64,000 nucleotides of DNA from contig CM077664.1 in the NCBI GenBank assembly GCA_039707655.1, positions 196,658,195 through 196,722,194 of the forward strand. Reading direction: 5' to 3'. Shown here one piece after another: positions 11,542 through 22,645 of this stretch (position 1 is its first letter; each line of letters begins with the position of its first letter). The notes under the pieces were generated by a model. It made no database searches and was not told the DNA's origin. It saw only the letters and a program-made list of their open reading frames with translations. The position numbers and the translations under genes are program-made. The DNA is from Elymus sibiricus. Its lineage: Eukaryota; Streptophyta; Magnoliopsida; Poales; Poaceae.

Positions 11542-12446
11542 AGCATCCCCAAGCTTAATTCCTACTCGTCCCCGAGTAGGTAAATGATAAAAACAGAATT
11601 TTTGATGTGGAATGCTACCTAACATGTTCATCATGTAATTCTCTTTTACAGTATGAATATTAAGATCCGAATGATTCAAAGCAATAGTCTATAATTTGAT
11701 ATAAAGACATCAATACTCAGGCATACTAACAAACAATCTTGCCTTTCAAAATAAAAATGCTAAAGAAAGTTATCCCTACAAAATCATACAATCCTGTCAT
11801 GCTCCATCTTCTTAACACAAAGTATTTATCATGCACTACCCCGATGACAAGCCGAGCAATTGGTTCATACTTTTTAACGCGCTTCAGCTTTTTCAACCCC
11901 CACGCAATACATGAGTGCAAGCCATGGATATAGCACTATGGCTGGAATAGAGTGATGATAGAGATTAATAAGGGGAGGTCAAAAAGAAGAAGATAGTCTC
12001 ACATCGACGCGGCTAATCAACGGGCTATGGAGATGCCCATCAATTGATGTCAATGCGAGGAGTAGGGATTGCCATGCAATAGATGCACTAAGAGCTATAA
12101 GTGTATGAAAGCTCAAAAATAAAAACTAAGTGGGTGTGCATCCAACTTGCTTGCTCATGAAGACCTCGGGTATTTGAGGAAGCCCATCATTGGAATATAC
12201 AAGCCAAGTTCTATAATGAAAAATTCCCACGAGTATATGAAAGTGACAACATAGGAGACTCTCTATATGAAAAACATGGTGCTACTTTGAAGCACAAGTG
12301 TGGAAAAAGGATAGTAACATTGCCCCTTCTCTCTTTTTCTCTCATTTTTTTGGTGGGCTCTTTTTGGCCTCTCTTTTTTTCTCTTTTTTTATTTTATTTA
12401 CTTCCTCACTGGGACAATGCTCTAATAATGATGATCATCACACTTC
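11542..12446 (-). other. Second, truncated internal domain of B
   Basis: It closely matches 6262-7166 (PPT, cta/tta-rich DNA, T-rich tract). The match stops within cacacttct at about 12446. The remainder of this domain (ORF, PBS and outer LTR) is missing. No gene is seen in it. Confidence 0.8.
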
Positions 12447-12581
12447 TTTCCGAAATGGGACGGACCATTCATCATCGGCCAAGTACTCACCGGAGGTGCA
12501 TATCGCATTCGAGACCCCGAAGACAATAGGTTGGTGCCACATCCCTGGAATGCCGCCCTGCTCTGACGCTTTTGCGGTTAA
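12447..12581 (+). pseudogene. Integrase C-terminal end of Fatima-like pol
   Basis: The frame from 12447 reads FPKWDGPFIIGQVLTGGAYR and later LVPHPWNAALL, the usual C-terminal tail of plant Gypsy integrases, ending at TAA 12579-12581 after an in-frame TGA at 12564-12566. Everything between the RT at 4707 and this tail (RNase H and the integrase catalytic core) is absent, so a deletion joined B to integrase here. Confidence 0.75.
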
Positions 12582-13407
12582 TTAAAGCCGTGCTTGGGTT
12601 ACCTTTCCGGTTACCCTCCTATTTAGCATACAATAGATATGAATTTTTCCTTTTAAGTCATTCAAACTTTTTGGATAATTGTGTCCGTTTAAGCCGAAGT
12701 GATTATGTTCCTTCGGACGCATTTTATCTGTACGGCACACAATACCCTGGTCGCTTTTTTCGGAAGCTGCGTGAATTTTTGAAGCACTTTTGGTGCCTCC
12801 TTCCAATAAAATCATTGTATGCCTTTATATGCATCAACTTGACTTAAGTGTTTGCCAAGCTGGGTTGCCTGGCTCCTGTGCTTACCCCCTACGTTCCCGA
12901 TTGTTCGGCTAGGGGGTAAAGGGAGCACCTCTGCGATTGTTGCCTCCGGGTCAGCCGGATACGAACCTCAGACGGGTGAAGCCGAAAGCTAGCGTTCTTA
13001 AGAAAATAGTTGATCGGCTCCGATGGAAGTAGATTTAATTGGTTTTATATAATCAATCACCGGGGCTTTACGTTCACCTCGGACACATGTCCCGACCCAT
13101 TTCAAAACGGGCAAAACATTTTTACCCGAGGAAAGGAATTGATAGCGGAACTATTTTTCTTGGAGGGTGTTTCTTACGCTTTGACGTAATATAACAGAAG
13201 CTGTAGCTCACTTTGCTTTTCGAGCCCCATAGCCGGATTGCCTTGCTATCCAAAATACCTAGTACAATTTTCGGATCAGAAGTAGGAAGCACTCCTCGGC
13301 TAATGGCCCAGGAGGGAGAAGCCGAAGGCTGGCTAGCAGAGTTTGTATAACAGTAGCTTTTGTAATACCATAAAGTACCTTGATACATAGAGTCATTACA
13401 ACATATC
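12582..13407 (+). other. Fatima-like spacer between pol and antisense gene
   Basis: No credible ORF on either strand. It is moderately GC-rich and contains repeated 'gccgaa' words shared with other parts of this element. It probably holds the 3'UTRs of two convergent transcripts, pol from the left and the antisense gene from the right. Confidence 0.55.
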
Positions 13408-16324
13408 TTAAACTTTATCTAGACCGTCTATCAAAGACTTGAGAGAACAGTCCTGCTGAGAAAAGCGCACGGCGGCCATGACGTCGTCATAGACTAAAAA
13501 AGTTGGCACCTCTTTGCCGTCGGCACCAACTGGGCCGACCTCGGCGAGATGCTTTGTCTCCACTTTTGTGTACCGAGTCTTGACCATGGCCCACACTTCC
13601 CTCACGCCATCCCTACAAGCCCAAAATCTTCCAGGCCTGTATTCGGCGCCGAGCCCCTTTAAGGCGGTCAGCAAGTTCGGACATGTCCTCGGGCACACGC
13701 TCTTCGGGCCATAAAGCCTTAAATACAACTTTCATCGTTGTCCGAGCCCGCTCATGCACCTCGGTAAGCTCCGTCTGGGCATCTTCGGTCGGGGGGCTAT
13801 TGGCACCTTTTGGCCGACCTGTTAGCAAAACTATATGAAATGCATATTAGCAAACGACAGGAACCAGATGTCTTGTCAAAGGATGGAGGATACTCACCGG
13901 ATATTTCTTCATCCGTTTTCTTATTTCTCTCCTCGGAAGCGGCCAACTGCGCCTTGAGGCGGTCAATATCCTCGGCTTGCTGAGCATTCTTTGCTTTCAG
14001 CTCCTTTGTTTCCTCCTTGCTTCGGGACAAAACAAGGTGCTCAGCCTGCCGCTGCGATTCTGAATATACCAGGTCCTCTCGTGCATGTTTCAGATCCTTT
14101 TCCATCTGGCCGATGACTGCCGCTGCTATGAATTATAAGGCAATTAGTCCTCGCACTAGTATGTTTCACAACTATGCAATACACTAGATGCACTTACCGT
14201 GCGCTTCTCTGGTAAATGTCTTGACATGCGCAACCTCCACTTGCGCAGCGGCAAGTTGTGTCTTGGCCTGGGTCAGCTCTGCAGAGAGATTCGCATTTTT
14301 CTCCCGAGCAGCCTGCAAATTGGACGCACGATTCATCAAACCTATACATGGTCACTCGTGCCCACATTACGGCTTGGGGGCTGTGGGCTCTAAAGCTTGT
14401 ACTCTATGGCTGAAACGAATCCACCTGTCGGATGTACCATCCGACAAGTGTCTTGGGGGTTCCTGCTTAGTCGGTGGTCGGATTATCATAAGCCAAAAGA
14501 AGGATTCAAAAATGAAATTACCTGCAGGCCTGTGGATAGGACGTCCACCGCTTTCTCAAAAACATTACGGGTCACGCCGAGGTAGGCGTCCACCGAGCTG
14601 AGGGTGTTGAACTCCTGACTCGAGAAGAAGGGACTCCTTAGAGAGGCTCTTCGGTGCCTATGGTTCATTGCGCTTTTGACCTCAGAGGTGGTTGCCGAGT
14701 AGGTCCCCGAGGTGGCTGGTTGCGGCACTTTGGGAACCAACCCTGCGCGCGAAGGCGGCTCCGTGTTGGCCATCGGGGCCGAGGTGTTGGCTCCCTCTGC
14801 TAACGGTATATCGACAGAGGGTCTGTGCAGGGAAATAAATTGTTAGTCTTGTGACCCTCGATCTTCGACAAACAGCGTGATAAGAACACAGGTTATTTGC
14901 TTTGGGGAGGGGCGGTAGGTTCCGCTTCCATGACTACTTCCGTTTCAGGGTTTTTTTATGTGGCAACTGGAGGGCCCCCTTGCGGGACCGTGCTGCTATG
15001 TGCGCGCTTTGAGCGTCGGCCCTTAGGAAGAGGAGTCAGGGTGCCTGGGGTTCCGCGAGCCGAAGCTCTCTTTCAAGAGGAAGGAGGAGGAGGCTTTACT
15101 GATGACGATGGACGCATCCCCGGCAGGTCGGGGATGATGGCCACTCTTGAGTCGTCAAGGCTCTCCTGATAGAAGGTACCCTCTTCATATAGGGTGGATA
15201 TCTCTTCGTCTTCATGAAAGGCGGGGTCATCGTCTCGCCGATATCTTTCCGGTTCAGGCGCCGAGCTGTTCAGGGTCTCAACCCATCGCCTCCATTTCTG
15301 TTCGGATGAAATGAATAGTCGTCGTGAAAGAACGAAAACAACTTGCTCGGATGGACGAGGAAATATTACTGAACTTACCAGTTCGGCAAGATTGTAGTAA
15401 GATAAGCCGTCTATGAACTTTCGCTTAGCGAAGTCCGTGGCTTCTCCCTTGTATATGCCGGCCAAGGCTGCGCCAAAGGTCGCGTCATCTCGGAAGCTCT
15501 TCTGTATGGACCGTGTGGAATCGTCGTCACCATTATACACAAACAATGGGTGTTGACGCTGCCGAAGTGGCTGAACTCTTCAGTTGATTGCTGTTGCCAT
15601 CACGTCAATAATGGTGAGGCCGGTGCTCGTCAGACACCTCACCTTGGCGGCTAGGGAAGCTACTTCCGAGTCGTCCTGCGGGGCGGGGCTCCGTGGTCTC
15701 CAGCTAAACCGCTTCCTCGGACGATCCGAAGAAAAGATCGGGAGCCCAGGCCGAACTGGATCATGCAGCAGGATGTCTTCCATATAAAACCATTCGGACA
15801 ACCATGTGTCGGTGTCCTCTCGAGGAGTCCCTGTGGGGTAGCCGGTCCAGGCTATGCGGCAGACCTTGGCTGCTCCTACTTCGTGTAGCTTCCCATCGCG
15901 GGAACAGGGCATGAGGCAGAAATATTTTCTCCACAGCCCAAAATGAGCCTCGCACCCGAGGTACATCTCACAGAGGGCAATGTACCCCGCGATGTGCAGA
16001 ATCGAGTTGGGAGTTAGGTGGTGGAGTTGGATCCCGTAAAATTCGAGGAGACCTCTGAGAAAGGGATGAATTGGAAACCCTAAGCCGCGCAGGAGGAACG
16101 GAACAAAACACACCCGCTCATCCCCGTGAGGGATGGGGTGGCTGTCGGCGTGCGCCTGCCCATCTACAAATATTAAGCCGGGGCGGGTGGAAGCTAAATC
16201 TAAATCAGGCAGATAACCCTGGGTGGACAACCGATCCAATTGGAGACGCGTGATGGAGCAGCTACCCCAGTCACCTTTGAGGGGAGGCGTGGGGGCGCTT
16301 GGAAGAACCAGCGCCGCTCGCCAT
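13408..16324 (-). pseudogene. Antisense spliced ORF (Transposase_28-like, 'putative gypsy type transposon') of Fatima-like element
   Basis: It reads opposite to pol. The start is at ATG 16324 (MASGAGSS). Exon 1 runs to about 14900 and contains FLLRGLGFPIHPFLRGLLEF, a hallmark of the plant Transposase_28-type domain. Later exons are 14822-14522, 14312-14198, 14125-13898 and 13818-13408. Three introns (14521-14313, 14197-14126, 13897-13819) have GT-AG ends, and joining the exons keeps the frame each time. The last exons encode a coiled coil (AELTQAKTQLAAAQVEVAHV; LKAKNAQQAEDIDRLKAQLA). Breaks: a frameshift near 16274, in-frame stops at 15582-15580, 15075-15073 and about 14960, a first-intron donor I could not find, and a frameshift near 13620. 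The protein's role is unknown; such antisense ORFs are typical of the Tat/Retand branch. Confidence 0.75.
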
Positions 16325-16682
16325 TTTCAGGGCACTCGAAGCTTGACTTTGGGAGCAATGGCTTGCGAAAGGAGAAGGGAGAAGTAAGGCTAAGATGTGC
16401 TTTGACACAATTGTTGGTCAGGGGGCCATTAATAAAAGATGGGCGGAACAACGCTTCGACATCTGGCCGTAAAGTGGCTCTTTTCCCAAGATAGCACGGT
16501 GTTCAAGATATCTCATGGTGGGCCCGGAGCCGAAAGACGTTTATGGCCGAAGTCACGAAGGGGGAGGGGAACTTGCCTGCTAAGCCGAAGAACTCTTATG
16601 TCGAAGACATTTATCCAAAGACGTTTATCCGATGAAGATTGCCATCCTCGGCTTTGAAGACAAGTTCAGGGGCTACTAACGG
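16325..16682 (+). other. 3' non-coding region and PPT of Fatima-like element
   Basis: No ORF. It ends with the purine-rich TTCAGGGGCTACTAACGG (about 16665-16682) immediately before the LTR, which I read as the PPT. On the minus strand it would hold the promoter of the antisense gene, but I see no clear TATA box. Confidence 0.6.
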
Positions 16683-17149
16683 TGTCCTAGACTAGGGGGT
16701 CCCGGCCTGGTTGATTAGTCCATGGGCCGAGCTCAAGGCCCGTTAGAGAGCAGGGACTCTAGAAGTTTCCAACTTGAAGAACCGACATATCGGGTCTCAC
16801 CAAAGACTTGGCGTGCACCCCAAGGATACAAGATACGGCATGTATTCCCTTAGTTGTAATCGACCATGTGTAACCCTAGATACCCCTGGTGCCTATATAA
16901 ACCAGAGGGTTTAGTCTGTAGGGGGATCATTCATCATACCCCTAGGTTTAGACCACATCTTACGATCTCGAGGTAGATCAGCCCTGTACTTTGATACATC
17001 CATCAATATAAACAAGAGCAGGACGTAGGGTTTTACCTCCTTAGAGAGGGCCCAAACCTGGCTAAATCATCGTGTCCTACGTCTCCTGTTAACCCATCGA
17101 TCCGATCTCATAGCTCGGGCCCCCTACCCGAGATCTGCCGGTTTTGACA
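16683..17149 (+). repeat. 3' LTR of Fatima-like element (467 bp)
   Basis: It runs from TGTCCTAGACTAGG to GCCGGTTTTGACA. A TATA-like CTATATAAACC lies at about 16894-16904, followed by 'gagggtttagtc', typical of this LTR. The following bases tgata (17150-17154) would be the right TSD. The flank beyond is a WHAM-like LTR in reverse, so this element inserted into W0. Confidence 0.85.
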
Positions 17150-17447
17150 TGATAGTGGCGGCTCCGTATCGTAAAACACAATGAAACTTCTTCTCTTATT
17201 TTTTCTCGGGAAGAAGGTACTTATGGAGGTGGAATTAGGTCAGACGGCCGCTTGTGGACCCCACAAGACACCAGGGCGCGCCAAGTTTCGTCCAATTCCG
17301 AGAACTTTTATTTCTGCACAAAAAAACACCATGGCAATTGTGCTGAAAACAGCGCCAGTCCAGGTTAGTTTCATTCAAATCATGCAGATTAGAGTCCAAA
17401 ACAAGAGCAAAAGTGTTTGGAAAAGTAGATACGTTGGAGACGTATCA
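17150..17447 (-). repeat. W0: piece of a WHAM-like (type-2) LTR
   Basis: Read on the minus strand it starts TGATACGTCTCCAACG at 17447 and matches the W1/W2 LTRs up to where the Fatima LTR interrupts it. About 110 bp covering half of the GC-rich hairpin are missing near 17280. The outer end at 17447 abuts T1 internal DNA, with agagt (17448-17452) as the probable TSD. The rest of W0 lies left of Fatima, outside the window. Confidence 0.75.
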
Positions 17448-17641
17448 AGAGTCTCCATGATTTGTCACTTTCTTATACTAGTGGGAATTTGGCTTGTATA
17501 TTCCGATAACAAGCTTCCTCAGATGCTCGAGGTCTTCATGAGCAAGCAAGTTGGATGCACACCCACTTAGTTCATACAGCGAGCTTTCATACACTTATAG
17601 CTCGAGTGCATCCGTTGCATGACAATCCCTACTCCTCGCAT

Positions 17642-19025
17642 TGATACGTCTCCCTCGTATCTACTTTTCCAAACACTTTTGCTCTTGTTTTGACCCCTAA
17701 TATGCATGATTTGAATGGAACTAATCCGGACAGACGCTGTTTTCAACAGAATTGCCATGGTGTTGTTTTTTGTGCAGAAATAAAAGTTCTTGGAATTGGA
17801 TGAAACTTTTTGGAGATTTTTTATGGAATAAATAAAAAATACTGGAACCAAGACCCACTGGAGGGGGCCCACCCAGTGCCCACGAGGCACCAGGGCGCGC
17901 CACCCCCCTGCCGTGCCCTGGTACCTCGTGGGGCCCACGTGGCTCCGTCTGACCTAATTCCAACGCTATAAATTCACAATTCTAGAGAAAAAAATAAGAG
18001 AGGAAGTTTTATTGCGTTTCACGATACGAAGCCGCCGCCACCTCCTGTTCTTCATCGGGAGGCCAGATCTGGAGTCCGTCTGGGGCTCCGGAGAGGGGGA
18101 TCTTCCGGCATCGTCATCATCAACCATCCTTCATCACCAATTTCATGATGCTCACCGCCGGGAGTGAGTAATTCCTTCGTAGGCTTGCTGGACTGTGATG
18201 AGTTGGATGAGATTTATCATGTAATCGAGTTAGTTTTGTTAGGGCTTGATCCCTAGTATCCACCATGTTCTGAGATTGATGTTGCTATGACTTTGCTATG
18301 CTTAATGCTTGTCACTAGGGCCCGAGTGCCATGATTTCAGATCTGAACCCTTTATGTTTTCATGAATATATTTGTGTTCTTGATCCGATCTTGCAAGTTA
18401 TATGCACCTGCTACGTGTTATGATCCGCATACCCCAAGATGACAATAATTGGGATTCTTTCCGGTGATTGCCGTAGTTTGAGGAGTTCATGTATTCACTA
18501 AGTGCTAATGCTTTGTTCTGGTTCTCTATTAAAAGGAGGCCTTAATATCCCTTAGTTTCCTTGTGGACCCTGCTGCCACGGGAGGGTAGGACAAAAGATG
18601 TCATGCAAGTTCTTATCGCAAGCACGTATGACTATATACGGAATACATGCCTACATTACTTTGATGAATTGGAGCTAGTTCTGTGTCACCCTAGGTTATG
18701 ACTGTTACATGATGAATGTTATCCAACGAATATCACCGATCCAATGCCTACGAGCTTTTTACATATTGTTCATTGCTAAGTTACTACTGTCACAATTGCT
18801 ACTACTACTGCTGCTATCGTTACTGCTACTACTATCAAACTATCATACTACCGTGCTACTGATCACTCTGCTGTAGATATTTAGTTTCCAGGTGTGGTTG
18901 AATTGAAAACTCAACTGCTAATACTTGCAAATATTCTTTGGCTCCCCTTGTGTCGAATCAATAAATTTGGGTTGAATACTCTACCCTCGAAAACTGTTGG
19001 GATCCCATATACTTGTGGGTTATCA
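17642..19025 (+). repeat. 5' LTR of W1 (type-2 LTR, 1384 bp)
   Basis: TG at 17642, ending ...GGGTTATCA at 19025, 11 nt before the PBS. It contains the GC-rich hairpin (17881-17930), a G-box CCACGTGG (17937-17944), a TATA-like CTATAAATTC (about 17965) and a variable triplet-rich tract of CTACTG-type repeats (18780-18840). Confidence 0.92.
17881..17930. repeat. GC-rich inverted repeat in W1 5' LTR
   Basis: The arms CACGAGGCACCAGGGC and GCCCTGGTACCTCGTG pair with one mismatch around a C-rich loop. Equivalent copies: 26043-26093 (3' LTR), 22176-22229 (internal), 38704-38764, 44430-44483 and 45831-45880. Confidence 0.75.
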
Positions 19026-19036
19026 TGACCTTTTTC

Positions 19037-19053
19037 TGGCGCCGTTGCCGGGG
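19037..19053 (+). other. Primer-binding site, tRNA-Asp type (W1)
   Basis: TGGCGCCGTTGCCGGGG, a full match to the tRNA-Asp 3' end, 11 nt downstream of the LTR. Confidence 0.88.
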
Positions 19054-19103
19054 AGCATAGCTATATTTGCTAAGTCACTTGGGATTTATATATGTTGATC
19101 ACT

Positions 19104-21850
19104 ATGAAGAATCTGAAAGACGCTAAGACCAAGATCGTTCCCTCTAAGACGAGGGGAGGTAAGGAACTGCCATCTAGCTCTGCACTTGATTCACCTTCTG
19201 TTTTGAGTAAACTTGCAACACCACCACATGCTATTAATTCTAATATGTCGCAAGTTATTGATGATACCACTTCTGCTATGAATGATACTCATGATGATGC
19301 TAGTACTATGCCTGATAATGTTGTGCCACTTGGTGAATTTCTTAGTGAACAACTTGCTAAAGCTAAAGAAATTGAAAATGTTGAATCTCTTGAGAATTAT
19401 GATTCACCTATTATGCCTACCTCCCCTACTAGAGTTGAAACACCTGATGAACATTGCTTTGATAGGGAGACGGCTAGAGCCATTCTTGCTTGTAATGATA
19501 GACATGAAGTTATAAAGTTGCTTGCTGAAATGAAAGAAAAATCTTTGAGGGAGAGAATGAAATATGATCCTAAGTTTGCTACCTCTCCCATATTTGTTAC
19601 TGATAAGGATTATGAATTCTCTGTCGATCCTGAGTTAATTAGTTTGGTTGAATCTGATCCTTTCCATGGTTATGAAACTGAAACCGTTGTGGCACATCTT
19701 ACTAAATTAAATGATATAGCCACCCTATTTGCTCATGAGGAAAAAATTTGCTATTACTATATTCTTAAGTTGTTTCCTTTCTCATTAAAGGGTGATGCTA
19801 AAGAATGGTATAATACTCTTGGTCCTGGTTGTGTGCGTAGTCCCCAGGATATGATATATTACTTCTCTGAAAAATAGTTTCCTGCTCATAAGAAATAAGC
19901 TGCTTTACAAGAAATATTTAACTTTGTGCGAATTGAAGAAGAGAATCTCCCTCAAGCTTGGGGGAGGCTTCTCCAATTACTTAATGCTTTGCCTGATCAT
20001 CCTCTTAAGAAAAATGAAATACTTGATATCTTCTATAATGGACTAACCGATGCTTCTAGGGACTACCTAGATAGTTGTGCGAGTTGTGTTTTCAGGGAAA
20101 GGACTATTGAACAAGCTGAGGAATTATTGAATAATATATTGAAGAATGATAATGATTGGACACTTCCTGAACCACCGCCCAAACCCACTCCGAAGAAAAG
20201 GGGTATTTTATATCTCAGTCCTGAAGATATGCAAGAGGCAAAGAAATGTATGAAGGAAAAAGGTATTAAAGCTGAAGATGTTAAGAATTTACCACCTATT
20301 GAAGAAATACATGGTCTTGACACACCGCCACAGGTAGTAGAGGTAAATTCTCTTATAAAATTTGATGAAGGTGATATTCCTTATAACAAACCTCCTAGTC
20401 AGTGCTTGTATGAATTTGACAATTATATTATTAAGCAAAACCATTTCAATGCAAATGTTATGAAACAATTGAAACGAAATGCCTACATGATTGATCGCTT
20501 GAGTGACTTGTTATTTAGAATTGCTAATGATGTTAAAGGTGTGAGTAAACATGCATCTATGGTTCAAACTCAATTAGAACAAGTTGCTAAATCTCAAAGT
20601 GAATTGCTCAATGAAATGAATAACAATATGAATGATCATGCTGTTAGAGTAATGACTAGAGGAGGTAGAATGACTCAGGAGCCACTTTATCCTGAAGGTC
20701 ACCCAAAAAGAATTGAACAAGACTCTCAAAGAATTAATGTTGATGCACCTAGTCCATCTAAAAAGAAAAAGAAAAAGAAAAATGATAGGACTTTGCATAC
20801 TTCTAGTGAACCCGAGGTAGAAAAACCCTTGGAGGATAGTAATGATGTTTCTATTTCTGATGCTAAAACACAATCTGGTAATGAACAACCACTCGTTGAT
20901 AATAATAATGATGATGCTCATACGAATACCCAACCAGATAATGATAAAGAACCTGATAATGATGTTGAAATAGAACCTGCTGTTGATCTTGATAACCCAC
21001 CTTCTAAAAATAAACATTATGATAAAAGAGACTTCGTTGCTAGAAAACATGGTAAAGAAAGAGAACCATGGGTTCAAAAACCCATGCCCTTCCCTCCTAA
21101 ACCATCTAAGAAAAACGATGAGGAAGAATTTGAACGCTTTGCTGAAATGCTTAGACCAGTCTTCTTGCGTACTCGTTTGACTGATATTATAAAGATGCCT
21201 CCCTATGCTAAATATATGAAAGACATTGTCACAAATAAAAGAAAGATACCTGAAGCTGAAATTTCTACCATGCTTGCAAATTATTCTTTTAAGGATGGAG
21301 TACCTAAGAAACTAGGAGATCCATGAATACCAACTATACCATGCTCCATTAAAAGAAATTATGTCAAAACTGCTTTGTGTGATTTAGGGGCCGGTGTTAG
21401 TGTTATGCCTTTCTCTCTATATAAAAGACTTGATTTGAATAAACTCACTCCCATTGAAATATCATTGCAAATGGCTGACAAATCAACTGCCATACCTATC
21501 GATGTTTGTGAGGATGTGCCCGTTGTAGTTGCAAATGTTACTATTCTAATAGACTTTGTTATACTTGATAGGCCGAGGATGACAACATGTTGATTATCCT
21601 TGGTAGACCCTTCTTGAATACTGCAGGGGCTGTTATTGATTGCAACAAAAGCAAGGTCACTTCTCATATCAATGGTAATGAACATACGGTGCACTTTCCG
21701 AAGAAGCAATTTCAAGTGAATGGTATTCATATTATTGAAAAGACTCCGACAAGTACTATTGGAAATTTTCAACTCCCTCTTCCTACTATTAAAAAGAAAT
21801 ATGAAACTCTTATTGTCGGGGAGATGCATATCCCCGTTGAGGTAACCTAG
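19104..21850 (+). pseudogene. Gag-protease of W1, broken by stops and a frameshift
   Basis: The ATG at 19104 (MKNLKDAKTK) is the start I prefer; another in-frame ATG lies at 19092. The N-terminal third is acidic. The Retrotrans_gag core includes FPFSLKGDAKEWYNTL and LPQAWGRLLQLLNALPDHPL. A Lys-rich and Asp/Asn-rich linker follows, then an Athila-type aspartic protease with CDLGAG (Asp codon 21381-21383) and ILGRPFLNTAGAV. There is no CCHC knuckle. Breaks: TAG 19875-19877, TAA 19896-19898 and TGA 21324-21326 are all in frame, where W2 has sense codons. A 1-bp loss near 21575 shifts the protease frame to the one ending at 21850. Gag would build the particle and the protease would process it. 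Confidence 0.85.
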
Positions 21851-22059
21851 TGTTTTACGAAAGTTCTTCGGTTTCATGTTACTCGGAAATGGTTTGTTAA
21901 TAAGACTTGATCAACCTTATTAATGGATTTTTTTGAGAGGCATGTGGTCGATGAATTTAGTAAGCACAACCTTCTGTACTCACTTTTTGTTTTCTGTTAT
22001 TTCTAGTTAAATGCAATAAAATGCCATGATTACCCTGTTTTCTGAATTATTCGTGCAAT

Positions 22060-22407
22060 AAAAAAATGTCCAAAAATGAAAGTGCTCAGAATGTAATAAA
22101 ATTTTGACATGATTTTTTATATAATATTTAAGAATTTTTGGCACTGGACACATACCAGGGGGGTGCCCCAGGTGCCCACGAGGCACCAGGGCGCGCCACC
22201 CCCCTGGCGCGCCCAGGTACCTCATGGGCCCCATAGGGACCCCCTCACTTATCCCTTCAGCTCACTTCGTCTCTTACCTTTAGCAAAAATTCCTGGTAGC
22301 TCTCTCTCTCTCTCTCTCTCTCTCGTGTTCTTGCTCACAAACCTAAAATTTTCGATCTCTTTGCTCGGAGCTCCGTTTCCGAAACTGTTTTGGGGAATTG
22401 CTCCTTG
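22060..22407 (+). promoter_or_regulatory. LTR-like internal promoter and 5'UTR exon upstream of the 340-codon ORF (W1)
   Basis: The stretch 22060-22235 resembles the LTR section just before its TATA site: the 'ataaaattttgacatga...ttttttat' part, then the GC-rich hairpin (arms about 22176-22198 and 22206-22229) and 'gggcccca'. A (CT)n tract (22302-22324) and pyrimidine-rich leader follow, as in plant 5'UTRs. No obvious TATA box is seen. W2 has the same segment at about 53150-53476. Confidence 0.55.
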
Positions 22408-22627
22408 GTAGGTGACTCCTCCATTGCTCCAATTAGTTTTTTTTCTAGTGGATTATATTTTGCATAATTAGCTGCTCTTGGTGCTACAGAAAATGAGCTT
22501 GCATGTTGAATTCTTTGAGTTCCAAGTAGTTTTATTGCTTGATATAGCCTCTAGACATCCATATGAGTAGTTGCTATCAATCTTGTTAAGTTTTATTGAT
22601 ATCATTTTGTGGCCCAAAAAATTTCAG
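22408..22627 (+). other. Candidate 5'UTR intron (220 bp) of the 340-codon ORF in W1
   Basis: The donor CTTG|GTAGGT and acceptor TTTCAG| lie 18 nt upstream of the ATG at 22646. The copy in W2 (53477-53696) is also exactly 220 bp, with donor GTATGT and a better acceptor (a T-run followed by CAG). Splicing is inferred from sequence only. Confidence 0.5.
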
Positions 22628-22645
22628 AAAATTGTTCCTAGGAAA

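Larger units (their letters stand above)
4708..12446 (-). mobile_element. B: tandem non-autonomous element, LTR-internal-LTR-partial internal
   Basis: From left to right: LTR (4708-6261), PPT side, internal DNA with one ORF, PBS (10154-10170), a second LTR (10182-11541), then PPT-side internal DNA again (11542-12446). The middle LTR is therefore shared by two internal domains in head-to-tail order on the minus strand. The last domain stops abruptly at about 12446, where Fatima integrase coding DNA begins. No TSD can be tested because the right end is deleted; the left flank is tcagt (4703-4707). There is no RT, RNase H or integrase. Confidence 0.85.
2161..17149 (+). mobile_element. Fatima-like Gypsy element, broken and interrupted
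   Basis: Plus-strand pieces of gag (2364-2660), protease/RT (2677-4707), the integrase C-terminus (12447-12581), an antisense spliced gene (13408-16324), a PPT and a 467-bp 3' LTR (16683-17149) lie in the order of one element. The 5' LTR and most of gag lie beyond E1, off the window. Element B (4708-12446) is inserted in RT/RNase H, and a deletion took the rest of RNase H and most of integrase. The antisense ORF between pol and the 3' LTR is typical of the Tat/Retand branch. The name Fatima comes from recalled LTR and protein features. Confidence 0.75.

Noticed and set aside
13408..16324. A host gene on the minus strand with introns
   Set aside because: Its place between pol and the 3' LTR, and the Transposase_28-like motif, match antisense ORFs of Tat/Retand-type Gypsy elements; it also has several stops and frameshifts.
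18780..18840. Coding triplet repeat or expanded microsatellite of functional interest
   Set aside because: CTACTG-type triplets in W LTRs vary in number between copies and lie in non-coding LTR DNA.
20574..21077. 167-residue minus-strand ORF (and its twin at 50714-51217)
   Set aside because: It is the antisense shadow of the gag linker and has low-complexity Ile/Phe composition.
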